A stretch of 64,000 bases of DNA from Erysipelotrichaceae bacterium (GTDB lineage Bacteria > Bacillota_I > Bacilli_A > Erysipelotrichales > Erysipelotrichaceae). Under the pieces are notes generated by a model. It had not been told where the DNA came from and made no database searches. It saw only the letters and a program-made list of their open reading frames with translations. The first letter of the stretch is position 1; every line of letters starts with the position of its first letter. Location: NCBI GenBank assembly GCA_017432005.1, contig JAFRKA010000026.1, positions 1-64,000 of the forward strand, written 5' to 3'. This document shows positions 23,656-32,515 of this stretch, piece by piece. The position numbers were made by a program, and so were the translations under genes.

Positions 23656-25131
23656 GTGAAGAAGTTTTTTATATCATCTATACTCATGATTATAATAGCT
23701 ATTTCTTTAGTAGGTTGCAGCTCCGGAGGAACATCTACTAAAAAGCCATCTGGTCTTTATCGTGATAGCGATAACATCCTGATGTCTCATCCTGACAACA
23801 ACATGTTATGGAAAACGAATGTAGTTGTCATTGGCGATGAATATGAATATGAGTTTAAACTTAAAAACGATAAGCTTGAATTGACAGATCGTGAAGATGG
23901 CACATCATATGCGTGTAAGATAGAGTTTTTTGATGGAATAAAAGGTTATGATATTGATGATTATGATGCTGACAAGGATGAGTACTGTCCTGTAGGAGGC
24001 ACATATTTCAAGTATGACAGCTCAGGAAAACCTTCTGGTCAGAATATCTCTGAAACAGATTCGCAGGACACAAATGAATCAGAAACCAATAGTTCGCTTT
24101 CAGAGAAAAAAACTGTATACGAGATTCCTGTTGAAGCTTTGAAATATAGGAAGGGGACTGTTGCTGAGATTGCAGGGTTAGATATTGACAAATATGGGGT
24201 TACCGAAATGTTCTATCCTCTTGAATCTTACTTTACTATTTCGATACCAAATTATGCAGCAAACTATTTTGGAGATGAGGTCTTTTATGATAATTATTAT
24301 TATTATAACTTAGTGGATCAACTGAAAAACGACGTTGTAAATAATTGCAACAGCGAAGGCATATTTGTATACGGAGTATATACAGATCTTCTAGGCGATA
24401 TTGATGCTGATGTTATAAAACTCCCGGAAGAAATTGACGGCTTACCTGTTATAGCCGAAAAACTAGATTTAACAGTAAATGATTGTGGCGGCGCAGCATA
24501 TGAACAAGTTGGTAAAAATGTTATTCTGTTTCTTAGTGAAAATGGTCTTTCAAATTTAAATCAGATATTCGCTGGAAACACTCTCATAATTGATGGAAGC
24601 AGAAATCCAGAATTTCTAAACGATTATGAGCTGTTATATCTAAAAGCCACATTTGAAGACACTTTGAACTCAAAATCTGTGCCAGATGCAAAATATGCCT
24701 GTCTGGAAATAAGAGATGATGCGGCAAAATCTGATGTTACTTTGAATTTTGATAATACAAAAGTCCTTCTTATTGATAGTGTAATCCCTGGTCAAGTTAA
24801 TTCACATGACCTATATAAGGTAAATTTGCACGCAGAAAATGTTGATTATTTAAATATCGAAGGGACATGGAATAGTGTTTATATAGAAGAAACAAATCTG
24901 GCTTTGTTTGATCAGTTTATTACAATTAATAAAGTTTTAACACTTAAAGGAGAAAATCATTTAGAGGATCTTGCTAATATCGAAATGCGTTCAGGTTCAA
25001 AAATAATCAATAAGACAGGGCAGGAAATAGATTGGAAGAGATTAATACAAAATTGTTATAATGAACAGGCAACATTTGAAACAGGACGTATAGATTGCGG
25101 TTCATATCCCGTGGAAGTTGTAAGTGAATAA
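23656..25131 (+). CDS. AT-rich lipoprotein of unknown function
   Basis: 491 residues from the GTG that follows GGAGGTAAAT; an in-frame ATG at 23644 overlaps that ribosome site and is rejected. The signal sequence MKKFFISSILMIIIAISLVGC gives a lipobox. An acidic Ser/Thr-rich linker (about residues 135-160) leads to a mainly beta-strand second half. A segment IKLPEEIDGLPVIAEKLDLT recalls the start of BspA-type leucine-rich repeats, but clear repeats are not seen. Its base composition and codons (many TTA, AAT, GAT, ATA) are noticeably more AT-rich than its neighbours, suggesting acquisition by transfer. Confidence 0.68.
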   Translation: MKKFFISSILMIIIAISLVGCSSGGTSTKKPSGLYRDSDNILMSHPDNNMLWKTNVVVIGDEYEYEFKLKNDKLELTDREDGTSYACKIEFFDGIKGYDIDDYDADKDEYCPVGGTYFKYDSSGKPSGQNISETDSQDTNESETNSSLSEKKTVYEIPVEALKYRKGTVAEIAGLDIDKYGVTEMFYPLESYFTISIPNYAANYFGDEVFYDNYYYYNLVDQLKNDVVNNCNSEGIFVYGVYTDLLGDIDADVIKLPEEIDGLPVIAEKLDLTVNDCGGAAYEQVGKNVILFLSENGLSNLNQIFAGNTLIIDGSRNPEFLNDYELLYLKATFEDTLNSKSVPDAKYACLEIRDDAAKSDVTLNFDNTKVLLIDSVIPGQVNSHDLYKVNLHAENVDYLNIEGTWNSVYIEETNLALFDQFITINKVLTLKGENHLEDLANIEMRSGSKIINKTGQEIDWKRLIQNCYNEQATFETGRIDCGSYPVEVVSE

Positions 25132-25172
25132 TCAAATTAATGTAACAGTTTATAAGTAGTTATACAGGAATC

Positions 25173-25514
25173 GTGAAAAAGGATCGTCTAAATTTTCTTA
25201 GTCATATCAATACGATCGAAAACACCAGCATCTATACGATCGCCGATGAGTGCTTCGTATCCCGCAGCAGCGTCCAGCGTTTCATCAAGAATATCGGCTA
25301 TGACAGCTATACGCTGCTCAAGAATTATCTGAAGGATGTCATCTCTCACGAAAACGCACTGATCTACTATATCGGCAAAGACATCATGATCTCATCACGC
25401 AACATCACGATGTCCAAAAACGTCTACACCACCTACGGTCTGACTTTCTTCTTCGACCTGTTCTATCACGGGTGTTACGTCGAATACAATCGTCTCAACA
25501 ATAAAGGGCAGTGA
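25173..25514 (+). pseudogene. RpiR-type regulator remnant, internally deleted
   Basis: 113 codons, GTG start. Residues ~10-55 (TSIYTIADECFVSRSSVQRFIKNIGYDSY, quoted in parts: IADECFVSRSSVQRFIK, NIGYDSY) are a clear RpiR/MurR helix-turn-helix. After about residue 70 the sequence (YTTYGLTFFFDLFYHGCYVEY) resembles the very end of such regulators. The ~130-150-residue SIS sugar-phosphate core between them is absent. Codon use is like the chromosome, unlike the AT-rich gene just upstream. It could still make a short DNA-binding protein. Confidence 0.58.
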
Positions 25515-25533
25515 TCGATCACTGTCCTTTATT
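25500..25533. terminator. bidirectional terminator between RpiR remnant and pepP
   Basis: AATAAAGG, one mismatch, CAGTGATC and its complement form a 34-bp near-perfect palindrome covering the stop codons of both convergent genes. Confidence 0.78.
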
Positions 25534-26763
25534 CATATATCTTTCAATATCATCGGGATCCTTGATGATCTCATGAGACAGGACTTCGCATCCTGATTCA
25601 TAGATCAGCAGATCATCCTCTATCCTGATGCCGATCCCTTCATCGGCGATATACAGTCCCGGTTCATTTGTAATGACATTCCCGGCCTGCAGCATAGATC
25701 CAAGTCCTCCGTCCACATCATGGGTATCAAGACCCAGATGATGAGAGACACTGTGGAAGTAGTATTCTGTAACATCTTTATCCAGCCCGTGCTTGGGCAG
25801 TTCTTCTTTATAAAAATCAACGACCAGCTGATTGAGTTCTTTCAGCTTTACACCGGCCTTCGCATTGTCTTCCACGATCTTCTGTGCCTTCAGAACGATC
25901 TCATAGATCTCACGCTGTCTTGGCGTAAAGACACCGTTGATTGGGAATGTTCTTGAGATATCGGCACAGTAGTAATCATTTGTCGCACCCAGATCACACA
26001 GGAAAAGCTCCCCGTCATTCATGATCTGATCATTGTCCTGATAGTGTAAGATCGTCGCTCTTTCTCCACTGGCCGCGATCGTATGGAAAGCATTCCTCTT
26101 ACATAAGGATTGAGCCAGCACAAAGTTGAAGACTCCTTCCATCGTCATCTCATTGATGCCCGGCTTGGCTGTACGCATCATCTGCATGATGCCCAAATTG
26201 GTGGTATGGATAGCCTTGCGGATGCAGGAGATCTCATATTCATCCTTGATCAGGCGCATGCCGGTCAAGGTTGGATAGATATCTTTCAGATTAAGACCGG
26301 GATAATTGACTCTGAGCCCCGCAGCATAATTGTGAGCAGCTGTCAGCGGCTGATCTTTCTCATAATGCCAGAAATCGAAGTACATCGTGAAAGCCGGATC
26401 CTTGCGGCTTCTGTTGAGCAGCGATGCGATACTGTCATCGAGATCACCTCTGTCTTCAACTGACTTGATCTCTGAAATATTAGTCGCTTCTTCTGCCAGC
26501 ATCCTTCCTCCGACCCATCTGGCCATCGTCTCGTCATAAGGCGGGATGAACAGCGTCTCGTGTTCCGTACCGTCCAGTCTGTACATCAGTAAGACCATGT
26601 CCTCTTTGTCGAGACCCGTCAGGTAATAGAAATTGCGGTCGACAGAAAAATCATAGGCTTCATCGGCAGAACGCATCGGTGCCTTTCCCGAGAACAGGAT
26701 CACAGCCGCATTGCCCTGCAGTGAATCGAAAACACTGTGTCTACGCTTAGAATATTGATTCAT
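25519..26763 (-). CDS. Xaa-Pro aminopeptidase (M24B)
   Basis: 414 residues. The N-terminal AMP_N domain (ILFSGKAPMRSADEAYDFSVD) precedes a pita-bread fold with metal ligands in FLCDLGATNDYYCADISRTF (two Asp), HHLGLDTHD (His), NEPGLY (Glu) and GIRIEDDLL (Glu). It removes N-terminal residues preceding proline. Two in-frame ATGs lie six nt apart; the second (26763) is 8 nt from AAGGA and is preferred. The start overlaps the end of thiI, so it belongs to the ezrA-nifS-thiI transcript. Confidence 0.92.
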   Translation of the reverse strand: MNQYSKRRHSVFDSLQGNAAVILFSGKAPMRSADEAYDFSVDRNFYYLTGLDKEDMVLLMYRLDGTEHETLFIPPYDETMARWVGGRMLAEEATNISEIKSVEDRGDLDDSIASLLNRSRKDPAFTMYFDFWHYEKDQPLTAAHNYAAGLRVNYPGLNLKDIYPTLTGMRLIKDEYEISCIRKAIHTTNLGIMQMMRTAKPGINEMTMEGVFNFVLAQSLCKRNAFHTIAASGERATILHYQDNDQIMNDGELFLCDLGATNDYYCADISRTFPINGVFTPRQREIYEIVLKAQKIVEDNAKAGVKLKELNQLVVDFYKEELPKHGLDKDVTEYYFHSVSHHLGLDTHDVDGGLGSMLQAGNVITNEPGLYIADEGIGIRIEDDLLIYESGCEVLSHEIIKDPDDIERYMNKGQ

Positions 26764-27949
26764 CTTCATTTTCCTTCTTTCGATAAGATACGTTTATGAT
26801 CTCGTCATTGCTGACGCATTGTGCTACTAAAGTCTGATAATCAAACAGTGATTCATAATAAAGACACTTGTCTTCCTTAGGTTTGGTGACCGGATTCTTC
26901 GGATCGAAGATCGTACAGCAGTCCTCATACGGAAGGATACTGGTCTCGTAGGTGTCGATATGCTTGGCGATATCGATGATCTCCAGTTTATCCATCATAC
27001 ATAAAGGTCTCAGGATCAGCGTATCAGAAACTCTGGAGATGACACTGATCGATTCCGGAGTCTGGGATGCCACCTGACCGATCGATTCGCCGTTGGTGAT
27101 GACTCTGATCTTGCGTCTGCGACATATCTCATCAGCGATCCGGTACATCATCCTGCGCATGATCGTGATACAGTAAGGCTCATCGACGTTCTTGTAGATG
27201 GCCAGCTGCAGATCAGTGAACGGGATGACATGAACATTTACTTCCTCCTGACAGCAGGAAAGCTTCCTGGCCAGGGTCAGTACTTTTTCCAGCGCCTGCT
27301 TGGAAGTATACGGTTGAGAAGCGAAATGGATACATTCGATCTTCAAGCCCCTCTTCATCGTCAGATAGGCAGCGACCGGTGAATCGATACCACCGGACAT
27401 CATGACCATGGCCATACCGTTGATGCCGGTAGGATAACCGCCCGGTCCTTTGACCTTCTCATCCATGATATAGATGAAATCGCGATCGACGGAGACATAG
27501 ATCATCAGATCCGGTTCGTGGACATCGACCCGCAGTTCGGTGTTATGCAAGATGTTGCCCGCAACGGCTCTGTTGATATCATCGGAACGAAGCGGAAAAG
27601 ACTTGTCATGACGTTTGGTGGCGACCTTGAAAGTCTTTGCTTCATGAGTCTTTGCCAGAGCCAGCGTCACCTTCTTGACTTCTTCGATATCCTTTTCCGT
27701 TCTGATGGCACCGGAAAAATAGGCATAACCGAAGATGTCTTTCAGTTCTTCTTTGATCTGCGTATAGTCTTCACCGTTGAGTCTGATGAACAGACCGTCA
27801 TGGAGCATATTGAAAGTCAGTCCGTTATGATCCTTCAGCCTCTTGCGGATATTCTGGGTCAGCTGTCTGGTGAATTCCTTGCGGTTCTTGCCTTTGGTGG
27901 AGAGTTCACCGTAGCGGATGACGATGTGGTCATATAACAGTTCAAGCAT
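26747..27949 (-). CDS. thiI: tRNA 4-thiouridine synthase / thiamine thiazole sulfur transferase ThiI
   Basis: 400 residues: an N-terminal ferredoxin-like and THUMP domain (YGYAYFSGAIR region) and a PP-loop ATPase domain with MMSGGIDSPVAAYL. It lacks the C-terminal rhodanese domain, as in Bacillus ThiI, where a dedicated cysteine desulfurase supplies sulfur. The ATG at 27949 overlaps the end of the upstream desulfurase gene by 8 nt, so the pair is made together. It activates tRNA uridine-8 for thiolation; a thiamine role is not assured in Bacillota. Confidence 0.93.
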   Translation of the reverse strand: MLELLYDHIVIRYGELSTKGKNRKEFTRQLTQNIRKRLKDHNGLTFNMLHDGLFIRLNGEDYTQIKEELKDIFGYAYFSGAIRTEKDIEEVKKVTLALAKTHEAKTFKVATKRHDKSFPLRSDDINRAVAGNILHNTELRVDVHEPDLMIYVSVDRDFIYIMDEKVKGPGGYPTGINGMAMVMMSGGIDSPVAAYLTMKRGLKIECIHFASQPYTSKQALEKVLTLARKLSCCQEEVNVHVIPFTDLQLAIYKNVDEPYCITIMRRMMYRIADEICRRRKIRVITNGESIGQVASQTPESISVISRVSDTLILRPLCMMDKLEIIDIAKHIDTYETSILPYEDCCTIFDPKNPVTKPKEDKCLYYESLFDYQTLVAQCVSNDEIINVSYRKKENEDESIF

Positions 27950-29045
27950 ACTTATCAAGTATCTCCTTCAGATTCTTATTGAAATAATCGATCTCTTCTT
28001 CCGTATTGGAATGATCCATCGAGATCCTGATCGCATAGTCTTCATCGATGTTCATGGCATTAAGTGTCCGGTTGGGTTCGTTCTTCCTCGAACCGCAGGT
28101 CGACTTCGAGGAGACCATGATCCCTTTTTCGTTCAACGCATTAAGCAGCACTTCCGATTGTATCGGTGTCGAGATGTTCACCAGCGTGATGAGCCCTTTA
28201 TCGTAATTAATATGTACTCTTTCATCGAATCCTTTCACAAGCCGGTCATGTAAGGACTTCAGATGATCCTGATACTTATCTTTATTCTCAAGCGCGATCC
28301 TCAGCGTCTTGGCCAGTACGATATTGCTTAAGGCGTTGGAAGTGCCGCCGCGCAGCGAATACTCCTGCTGGCCGCCGGAGATCAGCGGGATCATAGGGAC
28401 GTGTTCACGGCGGAAAAGGACACCGCTGCCCTTGAGTCCGTGGATCTTGTGTGCCGAGAAGGATGCCATATCCGTATCCGTCAGATCGAAATCCGTCTTG
28501 CCCAAGCCTTGAGTGATATCCGTATGGAAGAAAGTACCGGGATGTTTCTTGACGATCTTTGCGATCTTGTCGACTTCATTCACGGCTCCGATCTCATTGT
28601 TCACCTGCATGATCGACACCAGCAGCGTGTCATCTCTCAACGCTTCCTTTACCGCTTCCGGAGTGATCTGCCCGTTTTCATCAGGGTTCAGATAAGTGAC
28701 TTCAAAACCGAATTCCTCTTCCAGCTGTTTGAAACTGTTATAGGCTGAAGAGTGTTCATAGATCGAAGTGATCAGATGCTTTCTCTTCTTCTGGGAAAGA
28801 CAGAGTCCCTTGATGGCCAATGAATTAGCTTCCGAAGCACCGGACGTAAAAATGATCTCATCTTTTCTGACCTTCAACAGATCAGCGATGAGCTTGCGGG
28901 ATCTTTCCTGCATATCATAAATAGCGACGCCATCATCATAAAGGGCATCGCTATTACAGTAATAATCATCAAGCAGTTTGGTGTAGGTCTTTCTGACTTC
29001 CGGATCGAGCGAAGTCGTCGAGACATTATCCAGATAGACCTTCAT
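27942..29045 (-). CDS. cysteine desulfurase, NifS/NifZ type
   Basis: 367 residues of the class V aminotransferase fold. The PLP lysine is in FSAHKIHGLKGSG and the active-site cysteine in SSKSTCGSRKNEP. Placement directly before thiI matches the Bacillus NifZ-ThiI arrangement, in which the enzyme donates persulfide sulfur for 4-thiouridine. The start overlaps the ezrA stop (TGATG). Confidence 0.92.
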   Translation of the reverse strand: MKVYLDNVSTTSLDPEVRKTYTKLLDDYYCNSDALYDDGVAIYDMQERSRKLIADLLKVRKDEIIFTSGASEANSLAIKGLCLSQKKRKHLITSIYEHSSAYNSFKQLEEEFGFEVTYLNPDENGQITPEAVKEALRDDTLLVSIMQVNNEIGAVNEVDKIAKIVKKHPGTFFHTDITQGLGKTDFDLTDTDMASFSAHKIHGLKGSGVLFRREHVPMIPLISGGQQEYSLRGGTSNALSNIVLAKTLRIALENKDKYQDHLKSLHDRLVKGFDERVHINYDKGLITLVNISTPIQSEVLLNALNEKGIMVSSKSTCGSRKNEPNRTLNAMNIDEDYAIRISMDHSNTEEEIDYFNKNLKEILDKYA

Positions 29046-30766
29046 CAGGCATTCTCCATGATCTTTTCGTCAGCGTTCTCCGGGAACAGCGTCTCCATGC
29101 AGGTGATGGCCGTCTTTAAAGCTCTCGTATATTCACCGTTGAGATACTGGAACTCCGCTTTGGACAGTTCTCTGTCGATCTCCGGATAAGTTGAACGGTA
29201 TTTGTTGCCAAAGACGATCGCGTTCTCGACCATGATGGCCATACCCACGACATTGTTGATGTTGTTGTAGAACTTGTAGGTGAAGTCGATGGCTTCATCC
29301 AGCAAGGCATTCAGTTTGGCGATATCGATCGGGACCTGGCCGATCAGTGATCTGATCCTGGCGATATAGTCTCTCGACTTCTTCAGGTCTTCCTTGTATG
29401 ATTCATCGATCGAAGGCAGGTTGTATTCTGCCAGTTTGGTCTCGACTTCAGCCACGACCAGCTGCAGTTTGGTGAGCTGGGTGATGGCTCTGGTCTCGCC
29501 GTCCGTCGACTTGTCGATCGTCGACTTGTAGGAATACAGCGTCTTCATATCGGCTTCGACTTTACTGTCCAGCTCTTCCGCACTGACCAGGATCTCGGAA
29601 GACGGTTTGAGACAGCTGCCCAGATCGGCACTGATATTCTCATATTCCTGACGGTATTTCTCGATATTCTCCCGTTTCTGTCTCAGAACTTCCTTGACAT
29701 CCTCAAGACCGAATCTTTCAGAATCTTTATCATAAGCGATCCTGACATAGTTCTCGACCTTCTCCATATCCTGGATATGTTCATAGGCTCTGTCATTGGT
29801 CTCTCTGGCTTCCTTGAAGGAACGGTTCTCCGCAGCGATCTGTTCAGTGAGTTCGTTCAGGATATCCTTGGCTTCATTGACATCGTCCCTGATGCCTTCC
29901 GTATCCGCACTCATGATCTTCTTGACGTCTTCATTGAGCATCGCCTCGATACTGGCGACTTTCTCTTCGGCATGCAGATGATCGGTATAGACGCCTCTTT
30001 GTCTGGTCAGAGCCAGTTCACGCTTGAATTCATCCAGCATGAGCGGCACGACGCCCTTGGTGTCCTTGATCAGCTTCGGGATCGCATTGGCGCAGCGCTT
30101 GATGTCCTCGAGATTCTTTTCGATGGTCTCGAGATCGATCTGGGCTGATCCGTAATCGGAAGCATACATGTATTCCTCCGAAGATGAGAAAAGCCTTTCG
30201 CATTCCTCGAGTCTCTCGACGAAACCGTCATAGGAAATGGAAAGGACCTGAGAATTCTTATTGATGGTCGTTTTGACGACCCGGTATTTTTCCTTGAGTT
30301 TGGAAGAATACTCGCGCTGTTCGCTCTCCTTGCGGGAGAATTCTTCCAGGAAATCATCGATCTGCTTGACTTCCTCTTCACACTTGGTCAGTTCATCACC
30401 GATCTTGGTCATGACCTCCAGATTTTCTTTGTATTTTCTCTGACTCAGTGAGTCATCAGCGTCGTTGAGCATGTCCTGGATCTCGTTGATGTGCTGTTCC
30501 GTCGCTTCATAGCGGGTATAGTAGTCAGCGACTGCGGCTGCCGTATCCGCATTGCGTCTGGCCATGGTCTGAGCCTTGTTCAGTTTGAAGGCCAGCGGAA
30601 CAGTCTTGACGGCGGTGAAACGCACATACAGCTGATCCAGCATATCCTTGATCTTCTTTTTACGTGATTTATTGACAATCAGCAGCACGATGAGGGCAAT
30701 AAAAACGATCACGGCGGCTGCGATGATCATAAGCTTGGTCTTATCCATATTCTTAATGAATTCCAT
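29045..30766 (-). CDS. ezrA: septation ring formation regulator EzrA
   Basis: 573 residues, close to the family length. One N-terminal transmembrane segment (TKLMIIAAAVIVFIALIVLLIV) is followed by ~540 residues of heptad-rich helices forming spectrin-like bundles. C-terminal YLNGEYTRALKTAITCMETLFP is near the conserved QNR-type end region. EzrA binds FtsZ and blocks aberrant Z-rings. Its gene order with nifS and thiI and divergent rpsD is conserved in Bacillota. A TAAAAT lies 8 nt before the ATG (30775-30780), so the leader would be nearly absent. Confidence 0.92.
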   Translation of the reverse strand: MEFIKNMDKTKLMIIAAAVIVFIALIVLLIVNKSRKKKIKDMLDQLYVRFTAVKTVPLAFKLNKAQTMARRNADTAAAVADYYTRYEATEQHINEIQDMLNDADDSLSQRKYKENLEVMTKIGDELTKCEEEVKQIDDFLEEFSRKESEQREYSSKLKEKYRVVKTTINKNSQVLSISYDGFVERLEECERLFSSSEEYMYASDYGSAQIDLETIEKNLEDIKRCANAIPKLIKDTKGVVPLMLDEFKRELALTRQRGVYTDHLHAEEKVASIEAMLNEDVKKIMSADTEGIRDDVNEAKDILNELTEQIAAENRSFKEARETNDRAYEHIQDMEKVENYVRIAYDKDSERFGLEDVKEVLRQKRENIEKYRQEYENISADLGSCLKPSSEILVSAEELDSKVEADMKTLYSYKSTIDKSTDGETRAITQLTKLQLVVAEVETKLAEYNLPSIDESYKEDLKKSRDYIARIRSLIGQVPIDIAKLNALLDEAIDFTYKFYNNINNVVGMAIMVENAIVFGNKYRSTYPEIDRELSKAEFQYLNGEYTRALKTAITCMETLFPENADEKIMENA

Positions 30767-30803
30767 ACAGGTTCATTTTACAATTTATATAGGCTTTTTT
30801 CAA

Positions 30804-30832
30804 TTGACAGGCCGGTGCTGATTTGCGATAAT
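30804..30832 (+). promoter_or_regulatory. rpsD promoter
   Basis: TTGACA, 17-nt spacer, GATAAT, the latter preceded by TGC. Transcription would start near 30839, leaving a leader of about 150 nt before rpsD. Confidence 0.8.
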
Positions 30833-30838
30833 AAATGA

Positions 30839-30988
30839 GCACATAAATTTTTATAGCAGCATGTAAAGTCATCAGTCATGCGTCAGTACCCGCGGCGGAG
30901 ACAAGTAGCCAGGCGCTATTGGTGAAAGTCAAATACGGACACACCTGATGATGATTTACACCTGTACTTACTTAAGGAGGAGAAACTT
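30839..30988 (+). promoter_or_regulatory. structured 5' leader of rpsD, candidate S4 autoregulatory RNA
   Basis: GCATG near 30859 can pair with CATGC near 30877, and TGTAAAGTCATCAG (30862-30875) can alternatively pair with CTGATGATGATTTACA (30945-30960) to close a long domain. Firmicutes rpsD genes are known to be repressed by S4 binding their leader. I see structure consistent with that but cannot confirm the consensus. AAGGAGGAG follows as the ribosome site. Confidence 0.6.
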
Positions 30989-31594
30989 ATGGCAAGAAAC
31001 ACAGGTCCTACTTGGAGAATCTCCAGACGTCTTAACTTCTCTGTTCTTGAAACAGGCGAAGAACTGACAAAGAGACCTTACATCCCGGGCATGCACGGAT
31101 CCGCAACCAGAAGGATCAAGCAGTCCAACTACGGCTTACAGAAGGCCGAAAAGCAGAAGATGAGACATATGTACGGACTGAGCGAAAAGCAGTTCTACAA
31201 CACTTATGTCAAAGCTGTCAAAAAGAAAGGTGTTACCGGTACTAACCTGTTCGTCATGCTGGAATCAAGACTGGACAACCTCGTCTACCGCATGGGCTTC
31301 GCAAGCACCAGAAAACAGGCCAGACAGATCGTAGCACACGGCCATGTCATGGTCGACGGCAAAAAGGTCGATATCCCTTCATGCCAGATCAGACCTGGAT
31401 CAGTCATCGAGCTCAAGGACAACTACAAGAACAATCCGTTCGTAGCTGAATCCCTCGAGGCAACAGCTTCATTCAAGGATTTCGTTGAAGTAGACAAAGA
31501 TGCCCGCAAAGGCAAATACGTCAGATACCCTGAAAGAAAAGAACTCAATCAGGAGATCAACGAACTGCTCGTCATCGAGTACTACAACAGATAA
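30989..31594 (+). CDS. rpsD: 30S ribosomal protein S4
   Basis: 201 residues, full family length. The N-terminal part MARNTGPTWRISRRLNFSVL and the S4 RNA-binding domain (LESRLDNLVYRMGFASTRKQ ARQIVAHGHVMVDG) are typical. S4 binds 16S rRNA early in small-subunit assembly and often autoregulates its own mRNA. It is monocistronic, between its own leader and a strong terminator. Confidence 0.97.
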   Translation: MARNTGPTWRISRRLNFSVLETGEELTKRPYIPGMHGSATRRIKQSNYGLQKAEKQKMRHMYGLSEKQFYNTYVKAVKKKGVTGTNLFVMLESRLDNLVYRMGFASTRKQARQIVAHGHVMVDGKKVDIPSCQIRPGSVIELKDNYKNNPFVAESLEATASFKDFVEVDKDARKGKYVRYPERKELNQEINELLVIEYYNR

Positions 31595-31601
31595 TCTGAA
31601 G

Positions 31602-31632
31602 AAAGAATTCCCGCAATGGGAATTCTTTTTTT
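31602..31632 (+). terminator. rpsD terminator
   Basis: A stem of AAAGAATTCCC with GGGAATTCTTT, loop GCAAT, then seven T residues. Confidence 0.92.
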
Positions 31633-31633
31633 G

Positions 31634-31639
31634 TATAAT
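31634..31639 (+). promoter_or_regulatory. -10 element at the end of the rpsD terminator, predicted leaderless start
   Basis: TATAAT begins 2 nt after the terminator T-run and ends 6 nt before the ATG at 31646. The upstream in-frame codons lie inside the terminator, so this ATG is the start. Confidence 0.72.
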
Positions 31640-31645
31640 ACAGAT

Positions 31646-32482
31646 ATGCTCTGTGATTATCACGTACACACGGAATTCTCCGATGATTCGATATACGATA
31701 TGGAAGATGCCGTAAAAGACGGCATCAGGATCGGTCTTGATGAGATCTGCTTTACCGACCATGTCGATTTCGGCGTCAAGCTCGATGTCGGTGAACCGGG
31801 AACTACTTTCCGTCTGGGTCATGATGGCAAGCCTTTAAGGAACGTCGACTACCCTCGCTATTTTGCCAAGATCGAGATGCTGCAGCAGAAATACGCCGGA
31901 CAGATCACGATCAGAAAAGGCCTGGAATTCGGACTGCAGATGTGTCAGCTTGAACGCTATCAGAAACTCTACGACAGCTATCCGCTGGATTTTGTGATCC
32001 ATTCCAATCACCAGGTCAACGACATTGAGATCCACCTGCCTGAGTTCTATGCCGGCAAGACCCAGAGAGAATACAACCGCGTCTATTACGAAGAGATACT
32101 AAGAACCGTGAACGCCTACAAAGACTACAGTGTCCTTGGCCATCTCGATGCCTTCAACCGCTATGATCCTAAAGGCGAATGTCCTCTAAGCGATTTCGAA
32201 GATCTCGTCTATGAGATATTCAAAGTCGTCATTAGAGATGACAAAGGCATCGAACTCAATACTTCCAACGTCCGCTACGGCGTCAGAGATCTTACCCCTT
32301 CAAGAGCTATCCTGAAGATCTATCATGATCTGGGCGGAAGGATCATCACGATCGGCTCGGATGCCCATTGTGCCAAGGATCTCGGTTTCAATATCGAAAA
32401 CGGCAAGGAAGAACTTAAAAAGATCGGCTTCAAGGAATTCTGTACCTTCGAAAACATGACACCGATCTTCCATCCACTGTAA
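31646..32482 (+). CDS. PHP-domain phosphatase, histidinol-phosphatase-like
   Basis: 278 residues beginning MLCDYHVHTEFSDDS, the PHP metal-binding motif I (HxH). ICFTDHVDF, HSNHQV, VLGHLDAFNRY and GSDAHCAKDLG supply the other metal-binding histidines and aspartates. Homologues are annotated as HisK histidinol phosphatases, but no other his gene lies nearby, so another phosphoester may be the substrate. Confidence 0.85.
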   Translation: MLCDYHVHTEFSDDSIYDMEDAVKDGIRIGLDEICFTDHVDFGVKLDVGEPGTTFRLGHDGKPLRNVDYPRYFAKIEMLQQKYAGQITIRKGLEFGLQMCQLERYQKLYDSYPLDFVIHSNHQVNDIEIHLPEFYAGKTQREYNRVYYEEILRTVNAYKDYSVLGHLDAFNRYDPKGECPLSDFEDLVYEIFKVVIRDDKGIELNTSNVRYGVRDLTPSRAILKIYHDLGGRIITIGSDAHCAKDLGFNIENGKEELKKIGFKEFCTFENMTPIFHPL

Positions 32483-32484
32483 AC

Positions 32485-32515
32485 AAAAAAGAGATGAACG
32501 TTACCTGTTCATCTC
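32485..32515 (-). terminator. gmk terminator
   Basis: GAGATGAAC pairs with GTTCATCTC (9 bp, 7-nt loop), with six T residues following on the minus strand. It overlaps the last codons of gmk and could also act weakly on the plus strand. Confidence 0.82.

Noticed and set aside
27942-29045. Cysteine desulfurase as an IscS/SufS for general iron-sulfur assembly
   Set aside because: There is no iscU/sufU or other assembly gene beside it, and the overlap with thiI favours a dedicated tRNA-thiolation role.
31646-32482. PHP gene as evidence for a histidine biosynthesis locus
   Set aside because: No other his gene is in the window, and PHP phosphatases act on varied substrates.
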